A DNA stretch of 8,193 nucleotides from Gammaproteobacteria bacterium. GTDB taxonomy: Bacteria > Pseudomonadota > Gammaproteobacteria > Pseudomonadales > Azotimanducaceae. The notes below the pieces were generated by a model. The model did not search any database. It was not told the origin of the DNA and saw nothing but the letters and a program-made list of their open reading frames with translations. The stretch is taken from NCBI GenBank assembly GCA_009839405.1, contig VXPR01000156.1, forward strand, positions 1 through 8,193. Reading direction: 5' to 3'. The position numbers were made by a program, and so were the translations under genes. Position 1 is the first letter of the stretch, and the number at the start of each line of letters is the position of its first letter. Of this stretch, positions 1 through 5,924 are shown one piece after another.

Positions 1-200
1 CCCCCCACCCATTTTTTTTTATCGAACCGCCCCCCCCCCCTACCACCACGTTTTAGTCGTGCGGCCGCGTAAATTGTTAATAACCCCCGGGGCTCGAACA
101 GACTCGGAAGACGCCTCACGACTCGCGGTTTTTCGTGGGACTCATTGTGTTCGGTCTGCAATGGCGGTAGGCTTCGCACATTCAGGCTCCGGAAATCTCG
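1..200. other. Homopolymer-rich edge and integrase upstream region
   Basis: No gene is visible here. The first 40 bases contain a T9 run (12-20) and a C11 run (30-40), which is odd for natural sequence and may reflect a contig end or poor base calling. An AT-rich pocket (about 69-83) stands out in GC-rich surroundings just before a CCCCCGGGG motif. A pocket like this upstream of an integrase is a reasonable place for a promoter or an attachment core, but I cannot identify either. No intact tRNA gene is present. Confidence 0.4.
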
Positions 201-1418
201 ATGCCCCGATTGTGCCGCAACGCCCTCTCCGCCGCCAAGGTGCGCACCGCCGGTCCCGGCAGCTACGTCGACGGCAACGGACTCATGCTCCGCGTCAAGT
301 CCTCCGGCACCCGGCAGTGGGTCCAGCGGCTGACCATACACGGCCGCCGCGTGGACCTGGGGCTCGGCAGCGCGGAGCTGGTCTCGCTGGCGGACGCGCG
401 GCGTGTCGCCGCCGACAACCGGGCGGTGGCGCGGACGGGGGGAGATCCCCGGCGGGCCCGGGTGCCGACCTTTGCGCAGGCGGAGCAGGCATGCTTCGCG
501 GAAAGGCAGGAGGTGTGGCGGACGGAAAGCCCCGCGCGCAGCTGGCGGACCGCGATGGACCGGCATGTCCTGCCGAAGCTCGGCGGGGTGCCGGTGGACC
601 AGGTGGGCACGGCGGCGGTGTACGAGGCGCTGCGCCCTCTGGCGCTGGCCGGCAAGCACGCGACGGTGAAGACGGCGGGCTCGGCGATCACGGCGGTGCT
701 GGACTGGGCGCGCATCCAGGAGCACCGGACGGAGGGCTCGCCGGTGGAGATTGTACGGCGGAGCCTGCCGAGGCGGGCGGCGGGACCGAGGCACCACGAG
801 GCGCTGCACTGGTCGGAGGTGGGGCCGGCGCTGGCGCGCATCGACGCGACCAAGTGCGCGCCTTCGACGAAGCGGGCGATCCGCTTCACGGCGCTGACGG
901 CGGCGCGGCAGGTGGAGGTGCGTCGGGCGACGTGGGACCAGTTCGACCTGGAGGCGGCGGTGTGGGTCAAGCCGGCAGAGTCGATGAAGACCGGGCGAGC
1001 GCACCGGGTTCCGCTGTCGTGTCAGGCGCTGGAGTTGCTGGGAGAGGCCCGCGAGGGTGTCCGCAGCCGTGGTCTCGTGTTCGCCGGTTCCCGTCCGGGG
1101 TCGATGCTGGGGGAGAAGGTGATGACGCAGGCGCTGCGGCAGGCGGGGGTGGCGGCGTCGGGCCACGGCTTCCGATCGAGCTTCAAGGACTGGGCGCGGC
1201 AGCACGAGGTGGACGAGGTGCTGTCGGAGTTCGCGCTGGCGCACGTGGAGGGCTCTGCGACGGTGGCGGCGTACGCCCGGGACGACCTGCTTGAGAGGCG
1301 GCGGCCCGTGATGCAGCGGTGGGCCGCCTCTGTTGAGCCTCGGGCAAACGCAGGGCTTGAGCTATCCGTTCACGCCGTGGGAGGGAGAGGGGTGCGTGCG
1401 CATTGGACTGGGGACTAG
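201..1418 (+). CDS. P4-type tyrosine integrase (site-specific recombinase)
   Basis: A 405-residue tyrosine recombinase, close to the usual length (about 400) of P4-family integrases, which insert and excise genomic islands at attachment sites, often tRNA 3' ends. Residues 1-85 match the N-terminal arm-binding domain (DUF4102-like: LSAAKVR, YVDGNGLMLRV, then the GLGS and VSLADAR segments). Residues about 90-190 are the core-binding SAM-like domain, and about 195-375 the catalytic domain. The full active site is visible: R236 (TAAR), K263 (MKTGRAHRVPLS), H322 and R325 (HGFR), H348 (ALAH) and the nucleophile Y358 (AAYAR). The ATG at 201 is chosen because the family N-terminus begins there; the ribosome site is weak. 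The gene is strongly GC-rich. The last 30 or so residues after the RWAAS segment look like a nonconserved tail. It appears functional and probably marks one end of the element. Confidence 0.93.
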   Translation: MPRLCRNALSAAKVRTAGPGSYVDGNGLMLRVKSSGTRQWVQRLTIHGRRVDLGLGSAELVSLADARRVAADNRAVARTGGDPRRARVPTFAQAEQACFAERQEVWRTESPARSWRTAMDRHVLPKLGGVPVDQVGTAAVYEALRPLALAGKHATVKTAGSAITAVLDWARIQEHRTEGSPVEIVRRSLPRRAAGPRHHEALHWSEVGPALARIDATKCAPSTKRAIRFTALTAARQVEVRRATWDQFDLEAAVWVKPAESMKTGRAHRVPLSCQALELLGEAREGVRSRGLVFAGSRPGSMLGEKVMTQALRQAGVAASGHGFRSSFKDWARQHEVDEVLSEFALAHVEGSATVAAYARDDLLERRRPVMQRWAASVEPRANAGLELSVHAVGGRGVRAHWTGD

Positions 1419-2236
1419 GTGAACATCGGAAGCTATTGGCCGGCGGTCGCGTCGGCTGGCGTTGCCGCAACGGAGGCGTGCGCTCCGCTTTGAACCACGG
1501 TACGACGTCTTGGTCGAGTTGGAGAACGCCAAGACCGCGTTTGCGGAGGGGCGTGGCTGTTGGATGAATGTGGCTGGGTCCGATCTAGGCAGGCAGCCGG
1601 CTGGTGCAGGCAGGGTCGGGGATTGGTGCGGTCAGTTTCGCATAGGCTGCGCGCGTTGGTCGATACACGCACGGCGATCGAGGTACGCCCGAGTTCATGA
1701 ACGCCCAAGGCATGCGCGAGTAGCTAAGTCTGGCGATCGATGAACATGACGCGGTCGCGAAACGGTGCCACTCTGCGGCGAAATCGACTGTTCGAGCGGT
1801 TCGTCGACGCCGAATTTCGCAGCGCGTTGACCGAAAGCGCTGCGCGTATGGACGCAGGAGCGGCGTTGCTCGCTAAGGTGCAGCGTTGGCCGGCGACGGG
1901 GTTAGCGGGTCAGGTGGAAGGACGGCAGTTGACACCGAGGCTCAGCCGTCGACAGTTAGATCGGCGGGACGTTCGGGACGCTCGGCTACGCGCGGGTGAC
2001 ACGCTGCGCGATCCTCTGGACCACAGCCCCTTGTATGGGAAGCGCTCGGAAACCACGGTTCGACCCGTTCTGCCCAATCGGGAGGATAGTCCTCAAGTGC
2101 TAGCATGCCCCCGGTCCGGCTATAGCTGACGCGCCGTGGACGGGTACCGGGCGCGGAAGCACACGGTGAAGGCGATCTGTGAGCTCATGGCCACGTCGGG
2201 TTCGAGGCGGCATGTCCGCGGGGAAGCATCCAGCGC
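1419..2236. other. 818-base gap with no convincing gene
   Basis: Between the integrase and the DUF429-like gene. Open frames of 93 codons (1462-1743, TTG start) and 129 codons (1740-2129, ATG) exist on the plus strand and touch by an ATGA overlap. Their products are rich in Arg, show no recognisable domain, and the frames have mixed third-position composition, so I do not call them genes. A 13-base palindrome (CGTTGC-C-GCAACG, 1460-1472) lies 42 bases after the integrase stop. The end of the gap may carry a recombinase fragment, listed separately. The stretch resembles decayed mobile-element DNA. Confidence 0.5.
2136..2219 (+). pseudogene. Possible serine-resolvase C-terminal helix-turn-helix remnant
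   Basis: The plus-strand frame starting at 2136 reads VDGYRARKHTVKAICELM and then loses resemblance. This looks like the C-terminal DNA-binding helix-turn-helix of Tn3/Hin-type serine recombinases, where a YRAGKxTVxxICExxGVS-type segment is followed by a second recognition helix. An in-frame TGA sits two codons before the segment (2127-2129), so no intact protein can be read, and no N-terminal catalytic domain (YxRVSTxxQ) is seen on this strand upstream. The match is short and from memory of the family, so it could be chance. If real, it is debris of a resolvase or invertase left near the integrase. Confidence 0.3.
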
Positions 2237-3436
2237 GTGCGGGAGTGGCGGACAGGCCCTTTCGGCGCCACGGACGGGCCTACAGCGGGGACCTGCGTGA
2301 TCGCCTATGTCCTTTCGGCGGACTGGGGCAAGGCCGCAGGCAAACGGGCGGTTTACGTCGCGGAGGTCGGCGCGAGGAGCATCGGGCGCTGCAAGCCGCC
2401 CACTGGCGGGTGGACCGCAAAAGCGTTGCTCCGGGTGGCCGAGGGGTTGTCGAGGCACGGCGCTGTATTGGTCGGGGTGGATGTTGTCCTGGGCTTGCCC
2501 GACGGCTACTGGCACAGTGCGAGGAAGGACGGAGGCAGGCTATCGGCAACGTTCGTCGAATGGCTGGCCGCGCTCCGGCCGTCGGGAGGTTTCTTCCGAG
2601 AGTCGCGGACGGCGGAGGAATGGATGCCGGAGCGTCCGTGGTTCCGGGTGCCGCCTGGGCAAGGCGGACTGAGCCGCTACAAGGCAAGAGTTCCCGGCGG
2701 AATGCTCCGCAGGATCGACCGGGCAACCGCCGGGAAGCCCGTGTTTGCGGTGTCGGGGTTTCCCGGCAGCGTCGGCAGCGGGACGCGAACGTTCTGGCAG
2801 GAACTCGGGCCGCTGCTCGCCCGGGAGCGTGACTTCACGGTATGGCCGTTCGAGGGCGCGGCAGCGTCGCCAGGAGCCGACGGCGGCGTGGTGCTTTGCG
2901 AGACCTATCCGCGCCTGGCGTACGCAGGGGCGTTGGCTGACGAGCTGCCCGCCTCTGCCTTGGCGTGGCCGAAGAGCAAGGCGGCTGCGCGGGCCGAAGG
3001 CTGCGAACGGCTCGTCCGGGCGGGGTGGATCGACGGACACGGCGTCCGGCTGGATCATCTCGAGTGCGCGCGAGCGAACGAGGATGACTTCGACGCGCTG
3101 TTCACGGCCGCAGCCGTGCTGCGCTGCGTGGTCGAGCGCCGGGCGTTGGTGTCGAGCGAATGGGTCGACGAAGTCGCCGAGGGGGGCATGCTGCTGGCGG
3201 GTCCGGTTCGGCCTGGCGCTGGTCGCCGCCCAAGGAGGGTCCAAAGCAAGGCTGCTTCCGCGACGATGCACGTCTGCCCCATCTCGGGCTGCTCCAAGGT
3301 GTTTCGCGGTTCGCGCGCAGGATGGGACAAGCACATTGAGCGACCGGCAGCGCACCCCGACTGGCGTGCCGATGTGGCCGATCCAGCGGAGCGCCGACGG
3401 CTGTTTCGGGAGGACTTCGCGGACTGGCTGGCCTAA
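2237..3436 (+). CDS. DUF429-like putative nuclease with C-terminal C2H2-like zinc finger
   Basis: A 399-residue protein. Residues about 21-300 have the pattern of DUF429 proteins, predicted to adopt an RNase H-like nuclease fold: an early strand with Asp (VLSADWGK, D29), a second strand GVDVVLGLP (D82), an acidic CETYPRLAYA motif (E222), and a late acidic helix EDDFDALFTAAA (D284, D286). After a basic linker (about 327-338) residues 347-373 form a C2H2-like finger: C347, C352, H366, H373, with F356 and W363 near the usual hydrophobic positions. The spacing between the second Cys and first His is 13 rather than the classical 12. The GTG at 2237 is the longest start; GTG 2297 has a better-spaced GGGG ribosome site and puts the first Asp at residue 9, so it may be the true start. 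Biological role unknown; nuclease activity with finger-mediated nucleic-acid binding is inference. The gene stands alone on the plus strand and converges on the TIR gene. Confidence 0.65.
   Translation: MREWRTGPFGATDGPTAGTCVIAYVLSADWGKAAGKRAVYVAEVGARSIGRCKPPTGGWTAKALLRVAEGLSRHGAVLVGVDVVLGLPDGYWHSARKDGGRLSATFVEWLAALRPSGGFFRESRTAEEWMPERPWFRVPPGQGGLSRYKARVPGGMLRRIDRATAGKPVFAVSGFPGSVGSGTRTFWQELGPLLARERDFTVWPFEGAAASPGADGGVVLCETYPRLAYAGALADELPASALAWPKSKAAARAEGCERLVRAGWIDGHGVRLDHLECARANEDDFDALFTAAAVLRCVVERRALVSSEWVDEVAEGGMLLAGPVRPGAGRRPRRVQSKAASATMHVCPISGCSKVFRGSRAGWDKHIERPAAHPDWRADVADPAERRRLFREDFADWLA
2297..2299 (+). promoter_or_regulatory. Alternative GTG start with ribosome site for the DUF429-like gene
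   Basis: GCGGGG at 2285-2290 ends six bases before this in-frame GTG. Starting here gives MIAYVLSADWG, which matches how DUF429 domains usually begin, and removes a 20-residue nonconserved leader. The upstream GTG at 2237 has a GGGGAAG stretch about ten bases away, a less favourable spacing. Confidence 0.45.
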
Positions 3437-3603
3437 GCCGCACGTAAGGGCGACCGGAGGTGTCGGCGATCTGTGGCGGCATTGGTACATGAGTGGTAAA
3501 CAGCTTGGCCGGTGCGTTGTCTATCGTTCCCAATCAATGCGGCGACGCGAAAGCGCCATTCGGGCCAGTGACGGCTCGGGATCCGGCGAAAAAGTCGGGG
3601 GTG

Positions 3604-3618
3604 GCGCGGTGACCGCGC
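3604..3618. repeat. Perfect 7-base inverted repeat around one base
   Basis: GCGCGGT-G-ACCGCGC. The single central base makes a stem-loop unlikely without opening inner pairs, so a dimeric protein-binding site is as likely as an RNA hairpin. It lies 168 bases after the DUF429-like stop and is not followed by a T-run. Confidence 0.4.
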
Positions 3619-3800
3619 GCTTTGGTCCCTAGGATCACTTGGTCCCCCTGGCGACGTGGCCGGCAAGCTCAAGTCGTGGGGAGCACGTCGTGCTTGACGG
3701 AGGAGTTGAGGTTTGAACTTCCCGGACGGTTCATCGGGACCGGTCAGAGTAACGGGTGTGGGGATTGAGTTTGCAGCGAGCATCTTTCAGACGACGGAGG

Positions 3801-3817
3801 GGAATCAAAGGGATTCC
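3801..3817 (-). terminator. Candidate terminator hairpin after the TIR gene
   Basis: GGAATC and GATTCC form a 6-base stem with a 5-base loop, 36 bases beyond the TIR stop codon in the direction of its transcription. There is no T-run after it, so it would be a weak intrinsic terminator at best. Confidence 0.25.
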
Positions 3818-3853
3818 ACAGCGGGTCGAGCGAAGCGTGGAACAGCCTACGGG

Positions 3854-4915
3854 TTAGCCGTGACCATCAGCGATTAGATCCGCATACCGGTGAAGTCGTG
3901 GGACGACGAGGCCCATGACGAAATCCTCAACCTCTTTGCGAATCAAGGTCATCCTAAGCTCGGGATTGACGGTCGCGATCTCAAGCGCCTTGATGAAGTC
4001 CCGAGCTGCCTTCCTGTGCACCGGACGACTGTTACTGCGGTGGATTCGATTCAGGAATGTCCTTCCAAGGTCGTATAGCCAAGGCAGTTCATCCCTCAGG
4101 AGGGGAAGGATGAGCTGAAAGGCAACGAGCGCAGGGGCCAGATTCGACGCGGCATGAATGGCGTCGTCAATGCGGCCGAAATCAAAGCCTTCAGGTCGCC
4201 TCTCCGGACTCGCTTTGCGGCCCTGGGCCAAGCGGTGTTCTAAGCTCTCAGAGATGGCGCGGGAGCTATCCAGCGCGACCCGCAGTTCCTCGGCAGATTT
4301 GGGAAGGTCGGCGACGCCCGACTCCCGAAGCAGAACTTGATTCTGTTGGGAGAGGTAGAGGATTTCCCGTAGAAGGTCTCGCTCCGCTGGCGGTGTTTCG
4401 GGCTCGTCGATCGCCCCAGAGGCGGTCGCGTCGGACTTGATCTTGTGCAGAGTCGACTCAAGGTGCGGCCACCAGACGGAAAACGTCTGGTCCAAGAGCT
4501 TGTCTGCTAGCTTCTCGTCGCCACATGCTCGGTTCAGGGTCTCCACAAGCTTGCCGACATCGTCGCGGGAAAAGGTCGTTGACTGGAACTGAGGGAGGGG
4601 GCCGTCGGCGTCCACTTCGTCTCTCTCAAGGTCGAAGAGAAACGGGCTGACGAATGCTTTATCGACGGCCTTGGACAAAGCACCTGCTTCAAAGTTGAGC
4701 CAAGGGGCAGCTTGGTTCTCCCGCGTGACACAAAGGATGCCAAAGGAGGAATCCTCAAGCTCTTTGGCAAGATCGGCAGCCCACCGCGAGCCCTTCTCGA
4801 TGTCCACCGAGGATACGTAAGGTTCAAGTGACTGGATGACTGATGGAAGCCAATCACGGAAGGCCAGGGCAACATCCCGACTTTTTTCTCCAGACCAACT
4901 CAGAAATACCTTCAC
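3854..4915 (-). CDS. TIR-domain protein with unrecognised C-terminal helical region
   Basis: A 353-residue protein. Residues 1-135 or so are a TIR domain: the first strand and helix KVFLSWSGEKSRDVALAFRD, then DIEKGSRWAADLAKELEDSS and the strand FGILCVTREN followed by PWLNFEAGAL. E76 in WLNFE occupies the position of the catalytic Glu of TIR NADases. Bacterial TIR proteins of this kind typically cleave NAD+ or make signalling nucleotides during antiphage defence. Residues about 178-232 (LLREILYLSQQ to ESLEHRLAQG) look helical and may be a coiled coil. Residues 245-353 are a second predicted helical region that I do not recognise and that could be the sensor or oligomerisation part. There is no signal peptide or clear membrane segment. 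The GTG start at 4915 has a GAGGG ribosome site six bases upstream. It is monocistronic, without a neighbouring ThsA-like effector, so it is not an obvious Thoeris locus. GC content is visibly lower than in the integrase. Confidence 0.85.
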   Translation of the reverse strand: MKVFLSWSGEKSRDVALAFRDWLPSVIQSLEPYVSSVDIEKGSRWAADLAKELEDSSFGILCVTRENQAAPWLNFEAGALSKAVDKAFVSPFLFDLERDEVDADGPLPQFQSTTFSRDDVGKLVETLNRACGDEKLADKLLDQTFSVWWPHLESTLHKIKSDATASGAIDEPETPPAERDLLREILYLSQQNQVLLRESGVADLPKSAEELRVALDSSRAISESLEHRLAQGRKASPERRPEGFDFGRIDDAIHAASNLAPALVAFQLILPLLRDELPWLYDLGRTFLNRIHRSNSRPVHRKAARDFIKALEIATVNPELRMTLIRKEVEDFVMGLVVPRLHRYADLIADGHG

Positions 4916-4926
4916 GTGGAGCCCTC
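4910..4926 (-). promoter_or_regulatory. Ribosome site deciding the GTG start of the TIR gene
   Basis: On the minus strand GAGGG precedes the GTG at 4915-4913 with six intervening bases. The next codons give KVFLSWSG, the exact beginning of a TIR domain, which supports this unusual start codon. Confidence 0.6.
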
Positions 4927-5099
4927 GGATCGTGACCGCGAAGCACCCTAGCGGACTGGGCTACTCAGCGCCACCCGGTTAGCCCGCCCAGCCGTCGCAC
5001 GTGTACGCGACCATTGGGCGAGGATGAGGTGCATTGGGGCGATGCGACGACGCTCGAGGCAACGGCGTTCGGTAATCATGGCGCGGAAACGCGCAGCGC

Positions 5100-5430
5100 C
5101 GGGAAACCGGCGCGCGGCGAACCGGTAGTGCGACGCATCGCGCGCTACCGGGAAAGCTCGTCGTGCCCGAAGGTGCTCGGGGAGGCGGACGACGCGGACG
5201 AGACCATCCTTGCCGGCAACCGTGCAGTCCATGCCGGGGTGTCCGGCGAACTTTGCTTTCGCGCGCCGGGCGCGGATCGGCCGGCTGCTCCGCGGGACGG
5301 GCGAGCGTCAGCAGCTCGTGGGTGCGCAACCCCGCGGCGTGGGCACGTTGGGGCCAGCGCCACGGACGTGGCCTTGCCCCAGCGTGCGGCTGCGGAGCGG
5401 GATTCGGCATCGTCCGGGGCGGCGTCTAGC
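5100..5430 (-). pseudogene. Frameshifted remnant of a tyrosine recombinase/integrase
   Basis: Reading the minus strand across frames gives ordered pieces of a phage-type integrase catalytic domain: AARWGKATSVALA (about 5390-5352), then in another frame QRAHAAGLRTHELLTL (about 5350-5303), then in a third position FAGHPGMDCTVAGKDGL followed by VRVVRLPEHLRARR (about 5250-5160). The AAGLRTHELLTL segment matches the helix carrying the first catalytic Arg, and VAGKDGLVRVVRLP matches the beta-strand pair carrying the catalytic Lys in site-specific integrases. Two frameshifts (near 5351 and near 5251) are needed to join them. After about 5112 the resemblance fades and the HxxR, His and Tyr boxes are not found. 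Identification is from memory of the family. It would be a dead recombinase from an earlier insertion, unrelated in sequence detail to the intact integrase at 201-1418. Confidence 0.45.
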
Positions 5431-5456
5431 CGCTGCGGAGGGCGGGCGCGGACCGG

Positions 5457-5474
5457 AGAAGCGATATTGCTTCT
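5457..5474. repeat. Inverted repeat AGAAGC-GATATT-GCTTCT
   Basis: Six-base arms with a six-base AT-rich centre, in otherwise GC-rich noncoding DNA just upstream (minus-strand sense) of the recombinase remnant. It could be an operator or a recombinase site; nothing else identifies it. Confidence 0.3.
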
Positions 5475-5853
5475 GTCAACCCGCCGCCTGGACGCAGGGC
5501 GATGCCGAGAGCGAGGCAGCGTCAGGGGCAGGCGTGGAGGGGGACTTTGGGGGCCGGCGATAGTTAAGTTAGAAGATGAGAGAGGCACCACGGCGCTGGA
5601 AGCGACGCGCCGATGTCTGGCGGCGGATGCGAGGTTGGGCGGCGCTGTCGTAGCGGATGGACAGTCGTCGTGCGGTACGCCGGGCCGCAACTGGACCGGT
5701 GGACCACGGCGGGATCAGCGGTGCCGGAAGCGGCGATGGGTGTACCACTTTGGGAGCGAGGTCCGGCGAGGATCCGGGTTGGGCGACCGGTAGTTGGTGC
5801 TTGCCTCGCGGGGCTTGCGGCGCGCCCCACGGGCGATAACCACAGCAGCGGCA

Positions 5854-5877
5854 CCGGCCCCGATCGGTGGGGGCCGG
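5854..5877 (-). terminator. GC-rich hairpin after the restriction-modification operon
   Basis: CCGGCCCC (5854-5861) and GGGGCCGG (5870-5877) form a perfect 8-base stem with an 8-base loop, 47 bases beyond the stop codon of the endonuclease gene in the direction of transcription. The stem is strong, but no T-run follows on the minus strand, so this is a candidate terminator or 3'-end-stabilising structure only. Confidence 0.4.
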
Positions 5878-5924
5878 CTCGCCGAGGAGCGGCGTGTTTC
5901 GACTGCGCTGCTCGGAAACGTACA

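Larger units (their letters stand above)
3437..3853. other. 417-base convergent intergenic region
   Basis: Lies between the 3' ends of the plus-strand DUF429-like gene and the minus-strand TIR gene. Frames in it are short or low in coding character and none is recognised. It holds a perfect 15-base palindrome (3604-3618) and a hairpin (3801-3817), listed separately. No T-run terminator is visible on either strand. Confidence 0.5.
4916..5924. other. About 1 kb without an intact gene
   Basis: Lies between the TIR start and the end of the restriction-modification operon. Long frames on both strands here give low-complexity Arg/Ala/Gly/Pro-rich products typical of spurious frames in GC-rich DNA. 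Part of it (about 5100-5430) carries a decayed recombinase, and two hairpins are listed separately. The TIR promoter should be in the first 100 bases; a TAGGGT hexamer on the minus strand has no convincing -35 partner, so I do not call it. Confidence 0.5.

Noticed and set aside
85..110. Minus-strand TTCGAGCCCCGGGGG resembling a tRNA T-arm 3' end, a possible attachment site beside the integrase
   Set aside because: The 5' side of the T stem does not pair, and no acceptor stem or CCA end can be built. It could be checked against tRNA genes of the host.
59..1294. Long plus-strand open frame of 411 codons overlapping the integrase
   Set aside because: Its product is a Gly/Ala/Arg-rich low-complexity string with no domain. 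It is a shadow frame of the integrase, which has complete catalytic motifs.
1640..1700. Minus-strand string IAVRVSTNARSL resembling the N-terminus of serine resolvases (YARVSTDGQ)
   Set aside because: Only a few residues match, the catalytic Ser context is incomplete, nothing downstream in that frame resembles a resolvase, and it is on the opposite strand from the possible helix-turn-helix remnant.
2045..2075. GGTTCGACCC, tRNA T-loop-like
   Set aside because: Only three stem pairs form and no D, anticodon or acceptor arms surround it.
1462..2129. Two consecutive open frames (1462-1743 and 1740-2129) joined by an ATGA overlap
   Set aside because: No recognisable domain, a TTG start without ribosome site for the first, and mixed codon third positions. 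The overlap alone is not enough to call a small operon.
2259..2320. Short direct repeat CCTTTCGGCG near the start of the DUF429-like gene
   Set aside because: Only ten bases, within or next to coding sequence, and easily expected by chance.
2237..4915. Idea that the DUF429-like and TIR genes form one two-gene defence system
   Set aside because: They are convergent, separated by 417 bases and cannot share a transcript. Only recurrent co-occurrence in other genomes would support it.
5014..5793. Plus-strand open frame of 259 codons in the 1-kb gap
   Set aside because: Gly/Arg/Ala-rich product with no domain, antisense to the recombinase remnant; typical spurious frame in GC-rich DNA.
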